A stretch of DNA of 64,000 bases from Rhodospirillales bacterium (GTDB lineage Bacteria > Pseudomonadota > Alphaproteobacteria > Rhodospirillales > Defluviicoccaceae). The stretch spans positions 68,098 to 132,097 of the forward strand of contig JADJRE010000011.1 of assembly GCA_016712375.1 (NCBI GenBank), read 5' to 3'. This document shows positions 47,794 to 56,317 of the stretch, piece after piece (the stretch's first letter is position 1; the number at the start of each line of letters is the position of its first letter). Made by a program: the position numbers and the translations under genes. Under the pieces are notes generated by a model, which was not told the origin of the DNA, searched no databases, and worked only from the letters and a program-made list of their open reading frames with translations.

Positions 47794-50533
47794 ATGCCGA
47801 AGATTAGCCGCGACCTCGACTTTCTGATCAAATGCCTGCATGAAGTGCTAGTTGAACAGGGAGAGGGCTGCATCGCCGCCAGCCTGCCCTGGCTGCCTGC
47901 CCCGGAGAATGCTGCCGGCGGGGTTGCGGATCCTCGGTCCCGGAACGGTTGCCGCAGGCATATTCCATTGCCTTTACCCTGCTCAACATGGTCGAGGAGA
48001 ACGCGTTCGCGCAGAACCACCGGAGGATGGCGGCAGCGGGTGAGCTGGCGCAGCATTCCGGCTCCTGGGAGAACAGCCTGCGCCGGCTGATCGCGGCGGG
48101 GTTCGCACCGGAGGAGATTGCAGCCTCGCTGTCCGAGGTGACGGTTGAGCCGGTGCTGACGGCGCATCCCACGCAGGCACGGCGGCGCACGATGCTGGAG
48201 CACCAGCGCGAGATCTACCTGCTGCTCGTGCAGCGGGAGAACCAGATGTGGACGCCGGCCGAGCAGGACGACATCCGCGAGCAGATCAAGGCAACCCTGG
48301 AGCGGCTGTGGCGGTCCGGCGACATCCCGTGGGAAAAGCCGGACGTGGCGAGCGAGGTCCGCAACGTCCTGCATTACTTGCGAACGGTGCTGCCGACAGT
48401 GCTGTCGCTGCTGGCCCGGCGGCTGCGCGACGCCTGGCGCGACACCGGTCTCGACCCCTCGCTGCTCGACAACCGGTCGGCGGCGATGCCGCAGTTGACG
48501 TTCGGCAACTGGGTCGGTGGGGATCGCGACGGCCATCCGTTCGTCACCAACGCCGTGACAGCGGCAACGCTTGCGCAGCTGCGCGCCGCAGCCCTGAGCC
48601 TGATCAGTGAGCAGCTGACGCGGCTGGCAGGCAGGCTTAGCCTGTCCGAGCAGCTACAGACTGCGGGCGAGGCGCTCACCAGCCGCCTGTCGGAGATGGT
48701 CGCCGGGCTCGGTGTGCAGGGGGCGGAAGCACTGAGCCGGAATCCCGACGAGCCGTGGCGGCAGTTCATCAACGCCATGCTGGCAATGCTGCCCGACGGC
48801 CAGCCGGACACGTCGGCCCGCTATTCACGGGCGCGCGAGTTACTCGCCGACCTGGAGCTGCTGCGCGCTGACCTGCTCCGCTGCGGCGCCCGCCGGCTGG
48901 CACGCGTCGATGTCCGCTCGGTCGCCGACATCGTGCGCAGCTTCGGTTTTCATTCGGCCAGTCTCGATATCCGTCAGAACAGCCGCTTCCACGATAAGGC
49001 CGTCAGTCAGCTGATGCGGGCGGCCGGTATCGACGACAACGACTTTGCCGACTGGAGCGAGTCGAAGCGCCGAGCTTTTCTTGAGCGCGAACTGCAAAGC
49101 CCGAGGCCGTTCACCCGGGCCGATGCGCCTGTCGAGGCGGAAGCGCGGGCGGTGCTCGACTGCTACCAGACGATCGCGGCGGAGCTGGCGACGCATGGAC
49201 CGGACGGCCTTGGCGCGCTGATCGTCAGCATGACGCGCAGCCTTTCCGACCTCCTCGTCGTCTATCTGCTGGCACGCGAAGCGGGCCTGCTGGTTTTTGA
49301 CGAAGAGGGACCCTGGTGCCGACTGCCGGTGGTGCCTCTGTTCGAGACGATCGAGGACCTCCAACAAGCTGGCGCCATCATCCGCGAGTTCCTGGCGCAT
49401 CCGATCACCGGGCGCAGCGTAACGGCGCGGGCCCCAGAACGCGGCGAAGGCGACGCCCCGGGTCGCCACCAGGTGATGATTGGCTACAGCGATTCCAACA
49501 AGGACGGCGGCATTCTCGCGAGCCTCTGGTCGCTTTACCGGGCGCAGCAGGAGCTGAGGCAGGTCGCGGGCGAAGCGGGGTGCACCTGCGCTTCTTCCAC
49601 GGCCGCGGCGGGACGATCAGCCGCGGCGCGGGCCCAACGCACCGCTTCCTCGACGCACTGCCGGCCGGCTCCGTCAACGGCAGCGTGCGGCTTACCGAGC
49701 AGGGTGAGACGATCGCGCAGAAGTACGCCAACCGCATCACCGCCACGCACAACCTGGAGCTGCTGACTGCCGGTGCCGTACGTCGGACGTTGCTCGACCG
49801 CCGCCAGCCGTTACCCGATCCGCCGCTCGCCGATGCCTTCGATCGCCTGGCATCAGCCAGCCGCGAAGCGTATCGGGCGCTGGTCGAAGCAGACGGGTTC
49901 GTCGCCTTCTTCTCCCGGGCGACCCCTATCGACGTCATCGAGCAAAGCCGGATGGGGTCCCGCCCGGCCCGTCGAACCGGCGAGCGTACGCTCGCGGATC
50001 TGCGGGCCATCCCTTGGGTGTTCTCCTGGAGCCAGTCCCGCTTCTATCTCTCTGGATGGTTCGGGGTCGGCAGCGCGCTTGCCGCTTTGAAGGCGGAGGA
50101 ACCCGACACGTTTGCAGCGCTGGCAGCAGCCAAGCAGGCCCGCAACTGGCCGCCGCTCGACTACATCTTCGGCAACGCATCGACCAGCGTGATGACCGCA
50201 AACCCAGAGCTGATGCAGGCGTACGCCAGCCTCGTCGAGGACGAAGCGCTGCGAAGGCGCTTTCTGGATGCCATCCTGAGCGAGTTCGCGACCAGCCGGA
50301 CGATGCTGGAAGAATTGCACGGCGGCCGCCTGGAGGCGCAGCGGCCGACGCTCAGCCGCTCGATCGAGCTGCGAGCAGGAGCTCTTCGCACCCTGCATCT
50401 GCGGCAGATCGAGCTGCTCGCCGACTGGCGCCGCACGCAAAACGAGGGCGACGAGGACGCCGCAGCCGAGCTGTTGTCGCAGCTCCTCGTCCTCGTCAGC
50501 GCGATTGCCAGCGGTCTCGGCACCACCGGCTAG
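47794..50533 (+). CDS. ppc: Phosphoenolpyruvate carboxylase, two frameshifts
   Basis: Anaplerotic carboxylation of PEP to oxaloacetate. The N-terminus MPKISRDLDFLIKCLHEVLV starts at ATG 47794. Catalytic His is in VEPVLTAHPTQARRRTMLEH. Further marks: FGNWVGGDRDGHPFVT, SADI-like DIVRSFGFHSASLDIRQNSR, VMIGYSDSNKDGGILAS, RFFHGRGGTISRGAGPTH (glycine-rich loop), and VFSWSQSRFYLSGWFGVGSA. Two breaks: near 47930 and at the G4 run 49577-49580, where one G restores GVHLRFFHGRGG. Repaired length about 913 residues. The C-terminus (ASGLGTTG) is native, and the next gene pieces begin one codon later. Confidence 0.9.
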
Positions 50534-50915
50534 AGCATCGGTTCTTCTACGGCGTCACGCTCGGGCACGGCGAGATTCCGGAGCGTATCCCCCGCGCGTG
50601 AGCCGCACAAGCTGCCGGTGGTATTGAACGCCGACGAGGTCGTGCGCTTTCTCGAGGCGGTGCCCAGCCTGAAGACCCGTGCCGCGCTGACAACGGCCTA
50701 TGCGGCGGGGCTGCGGGCGTCCGAGGCGGTCGGCCTGAAGGTCGGCGACATCGACAGCGTCCGGATGGTGATCCGGGTCGAGCACGGCAAGGGCGGCAAG
50801 GACCGGTTCGTCATGCTGTCGGGCCAGCTGCTGGGCATCCTGCGCACTTACTGGCGCCTGGCCCGGCCGAAGTACTGGCTGTTCCCCGGTCGGGACGAGA
50901 CGAAGTCGAACGCGC
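50534..50915 (+). pseudogene. Tyrosine recombinase (integrase) fragment
   Basis: Piece of a tyrosine-type site-specific recombinase of the sort linked with IS91-like elements. It begins HRFFYGVTLGHGEIPER directly after the ppc stop, shifts frame at the C5 run near 50589-50593, and continues EPHKLPVVLNADEVVRFLEA, TAYAAGLRASEAVGLKVGDI (first catalytic Arg) and EHGKGGKDRFVM (catalytic Lys). The H-x-x-R box and the nucleophile Tyr are missing, so it cannot be active. Near 50900 it runs in-frame into an IstA fragment. Confidence 0.75.
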
Positions 50916-51130
50916 TCGACCAGGCGGCGGCGCTGAAAGACTGGGATCTGCCGGAGGCGTTCCAGCACCTGCGCCATCTCCTCGAAGCGCGCATGGGCAA
51001 CCGCGGCAAGCGGGAGTTCATCCAGGTCCTGCGGCTGATGGAGGCGATCCCGATGGATATCGTGGCGAGCGCGGTCACCGAAGCGATCCGGCTCGGCGCC
51101 ATCGGTTTTGATGGCGCGGGTTATGTATAA
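50916..51130 (+). pseudogene. IS21-family transposase IstA C-terminal fragment
   Basis: In the same frame as the recombinase fragment the sequence changes to WDLPEAFQHLRHLLEARMGN and KREFIQVLRLMEAIPMDIVA, ending AVTEAIRLGAIGFD, the C-terminal region of IstA. The usual A-V-K after GAIGFD is replaced by GAGYV and a stop, so this piece is cut at both ends. No IstB gene and no IS21 end repeats were seen. The exact junction, between about 50890 and 50920, is estimated. Confidence 0.65.
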
Positions 51131-51210
51131 CGCGGTGCTCGGACTTCATTATTAACGGCAAGCACAGAAAAGAGCGGGCAGTTGGCTATTTTCTAGCGTC
51201 CTCAGTTTGA

Positions 51211-51393
51211 CTAACGACCACCGATGTCAATCTCCACGAGGCGGTCCTGACAGGGAAATCTGAGAAGTCAGCGCGGGATTTCTTCTACTACTTTGCTGGC
51301 GCGCCGCCCGCAGCGGTTCGCTACAAGAACTGGAAGATGTACTACGACGAGGCCGATCCCCGTCGCCAGCATCAGCAGGCTGGTTGCCAGTAA
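51211..51393 (+). pseudogene. Arylsulfatase C-terminal fragment
   Basis: An open stretch reading AVLTGKSEKSARDFFYYFAG, APPAAVRYKNWKMYY and ending after DEADP in unrelated residues and a TAA at 51391. The order L-T-G-K-S, F-F-Y, A-V-R-Y-K-N-W-K is typical of the late part of bacterial sulfatases. There is no start codon or active-site C/S-x-P-x-R. It is a remnant lying between transposon debris and the chimeric dehydrogenase gene. Confidence 0.5.
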
Positions 51394-51445
51394 CGGCGTT
51401 CGAGCATGTTCGGCTTCCCGCGGCCACGTCCCCGTAGAGGCCGGC

Positions 51446-52297
51446 CTAAGCGCAGGCATCGATGCCGGTGAGCTTCAAGCTTTCCTGCCAGAGCTGCCGG
51501 CGCGCCTCGGCATCGTAGGCCTGCGCATGCGTCCGCGCCGGGCGGGTGCGGTCGAAGTATCGGCCGCTGACGCCTTGCAGATCTGCGGAGGTGGCGAGAT
51601 GGAGCTCGGCCTCGATGCCGATGTCGACGGGACCCTGGGGCGTCCCGAATCCCTCGCGGACCATCTTGGTATTGAGCAGCGAGCCGGGATGCAGGGCGTT
51701 GACCGTGACCTCGCCGGGATCGAGGCGGCCGGCAAGCTCGAAGGTGGCCATCACCATCGCGAGCTTGCTCCGGAAATATGCGCGCATGCCGTCGTAGCCG
51801 CGCTCGAACATCAGATCATCGAAGTCGAGCGGCGCTTGGCCGGCCGACGCGACGTTGACGATCCGCGCCGGTGCCCCGGCGCGCAACAGCGGCAGCAGCA
51901 GGTGGGTCAGCAGCAAGGGCGCGAGATGGTTGACCTGCAGGCGGAGTTCGTGGCCGTCGGCGCTGACCTCGCGCTGTCTGCCGCGCGGCCCGGCGCCGAT
52001 GCCGGCGTTGTTGATGAGGACATGAAGACGGTCGTGCCGGGCTGAAACCTGCTCGGCCAGGCTACGCACGTCGCGAAGCGCTGCGAAATCCGCCACGTAC
52101 GTCTCCAGCCGGTCGTCGTCGGTGGCAGCCGCGATTTCGTCACGCGCCGCCGCAACCCGCTCGGCGCACATCGCGTCGTATTCGGCTTGCGAGCCGTCGC
52201 ACCGGTGCACATTGTCTGGCTTCCACAGGGCCACCCATTCGTCCACCCACGCCAACAATTTGGCGTTCTTCGTTCGATCCCGTCCGGTTGCAGTCAT
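51446..52297 (-). CDS. Chimeric gene: PEP carboxykinase N-terminus fused to headless SDR
   Basis: The ATG at 52297 has an excellent site (GGAGGAGGAGATC) and the first 45 or so residues, containing KLLAWVDEWVALWKPDNVHR and CDGSQAEYDAMCAERV, are the N-terminus of GTP-type PEP carboxykinase. From about residue 47 the protein becomes a short-chain dehydrogenase that begins inside the Rossmann fold: LETYVADFAALRDVRSLAEQ, VLINNAGIGAGPRG, ARIVNVASAGQAPLDFD, VNALHPGSLLNTKMVREGFG. The glycine-rich TGxxxGxG cofactor motif is missing, and the usual YxxxK is altered to YFRSKLA. 283 residues in one open frame. Probably a deletion product; it is unlikely to have either original activity. Confidence 0.75.
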   Translation of the reverse strand: MTATGRDRTKNAKLLAWVDEWVALWKPDNVHRCDGSQAEYDAMCAERVAAARDEIAAATDDDRLETYVADFAALRDVRSLAEQVSARHDRLHVLINNAGIGAGPRGRQREVSADGHELRLQVNHLAPLLLTHLLLPLLRAGAPARIVNVASAGQAPLDFDDLMFERGYDGMRAYFRSKLAMVMATFELAGRLDPGEVTVNALHPGSLLNTKMVREGFGTPQGPVDIGIEAELHLATSADLQGVSGRYFDRTRPARTHAQAYDAEARRQLWQESLKLTGIDACA

Positions 52298-52520
52298 GAT
52301 CTCCTCCTCCGCCCGCGCTGGATCAGGACGCGGAATCGCGGAAACGTAGAGATATGCCGGTGACCGTCCAGCGACCAACTTTGTGGGTTCTTCGGTACGC
52401 TGCCGCGGGAGAGTATCGGAGTGAGGGCGCGGCGTGGCATTGCCGGTTGCTTTTGCCGCCCCGTCCGGCAAGGCTTGGCGGGACAAGTACGCGCCCGCGC
52501 ACAGCAGGGAGAACCCGCCA

Positions 52521-52844
52521 ATGATTGTCAGCACCACCGACAGCGTCGACGGCCGCCGCGTCGGCATGTATCTCGGCATCGTCGCCGGCCAGGCGGTGCT
52601 CGGCACCAATTTCGTCCGCGACTTCTTCGCCGGCATCCGCGACATCGTTGGCGGCCGCTCCGGCTCGTACGAGAAGGAACTGCGCAAGGCGAAGCAGGTC
52701 GCGCTGGAGGACATGATCGAGGAAGCCCGCGAGTTGGGCGCGGACGCCATCATCGGCGTCGACCTCGACTACGAGCACATCGGCAGCGGCGAGCGATCGA
52801 TGCTGATGGTCAGCGCCAACGGCACCGCTGTGAAGCTGGGCTAG
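52521..52844 (+). CDS. YbjQ/UPF0145 family protein
   Basis: Family of unknown function (DUF74), forms ring-like pentamers in known structures. From ATG 52521 107 residues: MIVSTTDSVDGRRVGMYLGI, GTNFVRDFFAGIRDIVGGRS, SYEKELRKAKQVALEDMIEE, ADAIIGVDLDYEHIG. It matches the family over its whole length. AGCAGGGAG lies upstream. A terminator-like hairpin follows. Confidence 0.88.
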   Translation: MIVSTTDSVDGRRVGMYLGIVAGQAVLGTNFVRDFFAGIRDIVGGRSGSYEKELRKAKQVALEDMIEEARELGADAIIGVDLDYEHIGSGERSMLMVSANGTAVKLG

Positions 52845-52891
52845 CGCCCCGGAACTTGGGATCGTGCCCGACACTTCTTCAGAAGGGCTGT

Positions 52892-52921
52892 GACCGGCGA
52901 AGCTCTGCCGGTCTCCCCTTT
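52892..52921 (+). terminator. Intrinsic terminator after ybjQ-like gene
   Basis: Stem GACCGGC (52892-52898), eight-base loop, GCCGGTC (52907-52913), then TCCCCTTT; an outer AAGGG at 52883-52887 can also pair with the CCCCTTT side. Position and T-ending tail fit a terminator for the gene ending at 52844. Confidence 0.45.
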
Positions 52922-52944
52922 GTCGTTCTGAGGAGGTGTTTTCG

Positions 52945-53514
52945 ATGATGCAATTACACGCCGATCTCTCGCGGCGTCACTTCGCCACGCTGACCGGTGT
53001 TGCGGCGGCCGGTCTGCTCGCGGTTCCGGCAGTGTTGGCGGGCAAGCCGGCCGCTGCGCAACCGTCACCCGCGGCAAGCGGCGGTGACGCCTTCCAGATG
53101 CTCATCGACGACCACAAGAAAGTCGCGGCACTCATGCAGCAGATCGCCGGCACCGACGATCCAAGCAAGCGGATGTCGCTACTCCGCCAGCTTGCCGACG
53201 CGCTGACCCGCCACGCCGTTGCCGAAGAAAACGTGATCTACCCGGCGGTGCGCCAGATGAGCCTCACGGGCATCGACGCGATGTCGGCCGTCAAGGATCA
53301 CGCCGACATCAAAACGTATCTCTACGTTCTGGAGAACACGACCGATAACAAGGAGTGGAAATAACAGTTCGGGGAGCTGCAGGTGGAGGTCAAGAGCCAC
53401 GTTGCGTCGGAGGAAAAGGACATGTTCCCAGCGCTCCGTGCAAAGCTGTCCAGCGAGCAGCTCGCGAAGATGATGCAGGCGGTCAACCGCGAAATGAATA
53501 TGTGCAAGGCATAG
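52945..53514 (+). CDS. Tat-exported hemerythrin HHE protein with internal stop
   Basis: AGGAGGT at 52931-52937 precedes twin ATGs at 52945/52948. The N-terminus LSRRHFATLTGVAAAGLLAV is a twin-arginine signal. The mature part has the hemerythrin pattern: MLIDDHKKVAALMQQIAG, LTRHAVAEENVIYPAVRQM (HxxxE), AVKDHADIKTYLYVLEN. At 53362-53364 a TAA interrupts, yet the same frame continues QFGELQVEVKSHVASEEKDM, with the next HxxxE pair, to a TAG at 53512. So this is a nonsense codon, not an indel. Either a substitution error, a real mutation or readthrough; without it the protein has 189 residues. Confidence 0.75.
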
Positions 53515-53808
53515 CTCAGGCCGTCGGGAAGGTTACTCGGTCGGCCCCGTCCGGCCGGGTCCTCCCGGCCGACAGCGCAGTCGCTTCTTTTTCTTTCTGA
53601 AAGAACGAAATCAACCTGCCCGCTGACGTGTGAAGCGGCGCCCGCCCCGCTTGTCACACGACATCTGGCGCATCGGCATCGATCCGTCTATATTGCCCCG
53701 TATGGAGCCTTCTCTGTGAGTTGAATCACAGGGGCCCGCCCCGCGTCTCGCTCGGCGGGTAACGCATGTCCTTCCAAGGGTCGTCCTGGCTGCGACGGAG
53801 TGCTGCCG
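53515..53808. other. Intergenic region upstream of nuclease gene
   Basis: Nearly 300 bases between the hemerythrin gene and the nuclease gene. No gene or structured RNA is evident. A TATATTG at 53691-53697 could be a -10-like element. Confidence 0.4.
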
Positions 53809-54363
53809 ATGTCGCTCATCCCGTGCCCCTTTTTTTCATCGCCCACTGTTCGAAAATTGCCCGCGTTACTGCTTCCCCTGCGGCTACTTACCCTCCTCAT
53901 AGTGCTTGTAGCGTCGGGCTCTACGCGAGCCGATGTTATCGGCGAGGCGCAGGTGATCGATGGCGATACCTTGCAGGTGGCAGGCGAGCGGGTGCGCTTG
54001 CACGGCATCGACGCGCCGGAGAGCAAGCAATCGTGCTCGATTTCAGGCGTCGGCTATGCCTGCGGCGAGAACGCCCGGCGAACGCTGACCGGCGCTACCG
54101 CCGGCAAGGTAGTCACCTGCAAGGGGGAAAAGCGCGACCGCTACGGCCGCTTGGTCGCCGTCTGTTACGCCGGTGACGACGACCTGAACGCGAAGATGGT
54201 GCGCGAGGGCTGGGCACTCGCTTATCGGCGCTACGGCAAGGACTACATCCCGCAGGAAACGCAAGCGCGTGCCGCCAGTAGTGGTCTGTGGCAAGGCCAG
54301 TTCGTCGAACCCTGGGAGTGGCGCAAACAGAGCAGAGAGGCCGCCTGGGAAGCGCGCCGATGA
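53809..54363 (+). CDS. Secreted thermonuclease-like protein (SNase domain)
   Basis: Staphylococcal nuclease homologue, probably exported and cutting DNA or RNA with Ca2+. The hydrophobic segment PLRLLTLLIVLVASGSTRAD is a signal peptide. The nuclease fold shows EAQVIDGDTLQVAGERVRLH with the first Asp, GIDAPESKQ (catalytic Glu and Arg nearby), ARRTLTGATAGKVVTCKGEK, DRYGRLVAVCY (Arg) and MVREGWALAYRRYGKDYIPQ. From ATG 53809 184 residues; GTG 53800 is another option. Its TGA overlaps the radC ATG in an ATGA. Confidence 0.87.
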   Translation: MSLIPCPFFSSPTVRKLPALLLPLRLLTLLIVLVASGSTRADVIGEAQVIDGDTLQVAGERVRLHGIDAPESKQSCSISGVGYACGENARRTLTGATAGKVVTCKGEKRDRYGRLVAVCYAGDDDLNAKMVREGWALAYRRYGKDYIPQETQARAASSGLWQGQFVEPWEWRKQSREAAWEARR

Positions 54364-55457
54364 GCTTGCCGAGGGGCGGGCCAACGATGGGCCAGCTACC
54401 AGGCGAGCCGGCAATGGGAGAGCGGGCAACGGGCGAGCCTGCGACGGGCCTGACGAGCGAAGAGCCGGCGGGCGCGACGGCGCAAACCTCTGGGCTCGCC
54501 GACGCGCCGCTGCAGGGGCTCGGCCTGTCGGTCACCGAGCACGCGCCCACCGGCGGCGCCACTGTTTTCACCGTCAGGGGCGACACGCATCCGCATCGCG
54601 TCTTGCTGCGTGAACTGGGTGGGCGCTGGGATGGCATCCGGCGTGTCTGGTTGTTCGAAGGCAGCGATCCGCGCGCGGCGCTTCAAGCCCGCGTCGGCAG
54701 CGACGGCGGGGCGATGGGCCTCTGCGACGTCGCCTCCGCAACAGCGCTGCCGCAGGTGGATCTGCCGAACCGCCCGCACTATTGGGGGCATCGTCAGCGG
54801 CTGCGCAACCGCTTCCTGGCCGGCGCCGATGAAGCGCTACCGGACTACGAACTCCTGGAGCTGCTGCTGTTCTTCGCCATTCCGAAGATCGATACCAAGC
54901 CAATGGCGAAGCAACTGCTGGGGCGTTTCGGCAGCCTCGCCGGGGTGGTGAACGCTGCGTCGGAGCAACTCGCCGAGATCGAGCGGATGGATCACTTCAT
55001 CATTACCCTGTTCAAGGCGCTGCGGGTATTTGGAGCGCGGCTGGTGCGCGAGGACCTGACCGAGCGGCCGGTGCTCGACAACTGGGACAGGCTGATCGCC
55101 TATCTGCGGGCGCAGATGGCGCACCGCATGGTCGAGCAGTTCCGCCTGCTGTTCCTTGACCGGCGCAACGTGCTGATCGCCGACGAGAAGCAGCACGAGG
55201 GATCAATCGATCACACGCCCGTCTATCCACGCGAAGTTGTCAAGCGGGCGCTGGCGCTCGATGCCTCGGCGCTGGTGATGGTGCACAATCATCCAAGCAA
55301 TCATCCGCAGCCGTCCAAACCGGACATCGAGATGACCCGAATCGTGCGCGATGCGCTCGACCGGGTCGGTGTCGTGCCGCACGATCACCTGATCATTTCG
55401 CGCAAAGGCCACACCAGCTTTCGCCAGCTGGGCCTGCTGGAAAACAAGAACCGCTGA
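54360..55457 (+). CDS. radC: RadC-family JAB domain protein with N-terminal extension
   Basis: UPF0758/RadC protein, metalloprotease-like MPN fold, function in DNA repair uncertain. The core has HYWGHRQRLRNRFL, LPDYELLELLLFFAIPK, FGSLAGVVNAASEQLAEIE, and the JAMM motif VMVHNHPSNHPQPSKPD followed by DHLIISRKGHTSFRQLGLL. The Gly after HPS is Asn here. The first 130 residues are not part of normal RadC (about 225 residues): low-complexity Gly/Glu/Pro repeats (GEPAMGERATGEPATG), then a small domain with VFTVRGDTHPHRVLLRELGG and RWDGIRRVWLFEGSDP. Start at ATG 54360, overlapping the nuclease gene, 365 residues, intact. Confidence 0.88.
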   Translation: MSLPRGGPTMGQLPGEPAMGERATGEPATGLTSEEPAGATAQTSGLADAPLQGLGLSVTEHAPTGGATVFTVRGDTHPHRVLLRELGGRWDGIRRVWLFEGSDPRAALQARVGSDGGAMGLCDVASATALPQVDLPNRPHYWGHRQRLRNRFLAGADEALPDYELLELLLFFAIPKIDTKPMAKQLLGRFGSLAGVVNAASEQLAEIERMDHFIITLFKALRVFGARLVREDLTERPVLDNWDRLIAYLRAQMAHRMVEQFRLLFLDRRNVLIADEKQHEGSIDHTPVYPREVVKRALALDASALVMVHNHPSNHPQPSKPDIEMTRIVRDALDRVGVVPHDHLIISRKGHTSFRQLGLLENKNR

Positions 55458-55537
55458 ATCCGCGACCGCGCGGACAGCCGCCGCCGATCCACTGCCGCCT
55501 TGATGCGTATACCGGAAGCTAACCAGGAGACAACCAG

Positions 55538-55684
55538 ATGCAGACAGTGATGTTCATGAAGGCGCTGATGGTGATGGCGGTAGCGGCCACAGTGCTTTGG
55601 ACCAGCAGCGACAAGCCGGTGCGGGTGCGTCAGCGTACACCGGGCCGCAAATCACCTCAATATGGTGCCGACCACCAGTCGTAG
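55538..55684 (+). CDS. Candidate small membrane or secreted peptide
   Basis: A 48-codon frame starting at ATG 55538 with CCAGGAGAC just upstream. The N-terminal half MFMKALMVMAVAATVLWTSS is hydrophobic and signal-like; the rest is basic (KPVRVRQRTPGRK). Its 3' end overlaps the convergent lipoprotein gene by 28 bases. No family is recognised. The good ribosome site and hydrophobic start are the only evidence. Confidence 0.35.
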   Translation: MQTVMFMKALMVMAVAATVLWTSSDKPVRVRQRTPGRKSPQYGADHQS

Positions 55685-56070
55685 GCCCAGGGCGAGTCCA
55701 TCGAGGCGTCCAACTCCGCCTGCTGCCGGTCTTCGGCGATCTGCTGTTCCACCGAGAGCCGCTGATAGGTCTGGTAGGCCATCTCGTTGCCGATGTAGAG
55801 GCAGCGGCAATAGGTCGCGTCGGCGAACAAGAACTGCGGCTGACCATCCGGCCCTTGCCGGCGCAAGATCTTTCGCTGCTTCATTGCTTGCAGCTTGCTC
55901 AGCTTTTCGGGCGTATCCGCCGCCTTGATCGCGAATCCTCCCGCCGAAAGGAGCTGCTCGGTGCTGTTGGTTTCCTGCCGCTGGATCATCGCGCATCCGC
56001 CGATCTGAAAGACCAGCAGTACCGCAATAGCAGCGAGCATTGCTGAACGCGAGCAAGAGCGCAGCATCAT
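55657..56070 (-). CDS. Lipoprotein of unknown function
   Basis: Predicted lipoprotein: signal peptide SAMLAAIAVLLVFQIGGC with lipobox IGGC. The start is ATG 56070 or the next codon, with GGGGAA upstream; further open codons up to 56298 overlap the divergent MFS gene region. The mature part of about 105 residues includes TPEKLSKLQAMKQRKILRRQ and DATYCRCLYIGNEMAYQTYQ with a C-x-C pair. I do not recognise the family. 137 residues. Convergent with radC. Confidence 0.7.
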   Translation of the reverse strand: MMLRSCSRSAMLAAIAVLLVFQIGGCAMIQRQETNSTEQLLSAGGFAIKAADTPEKLSKLQAMKQRKILRRQGPDGQPQFLFADATYCRCLYIGNEMAYQTYQRLSVEQQIAEDRQQAELDASMDSPWAYDWWSAPY

Positions 56071-56317
56071 CACGTTGATTCCCCGATTGAAACGTCGCCT
56101 TGCGGCCCCGCAGCTTGCTACACCGATTCGGGGTAGAAGCTCAACCAAAACCGCAGGCGGCCCTCTCCGACTCCTCTGACCGGCGATAGTCGTCGGCACT
56201 TTGGGCGACCGCTCTTGGCGAACTACTACCGACCGAGTTCTGAAACGCCTTCGTTTGTCCGCCGCGGCGTCGAGGCGTATACCTTCGCTTCCACCCACTG
56301 AGCCCCACGCGCCGCCC

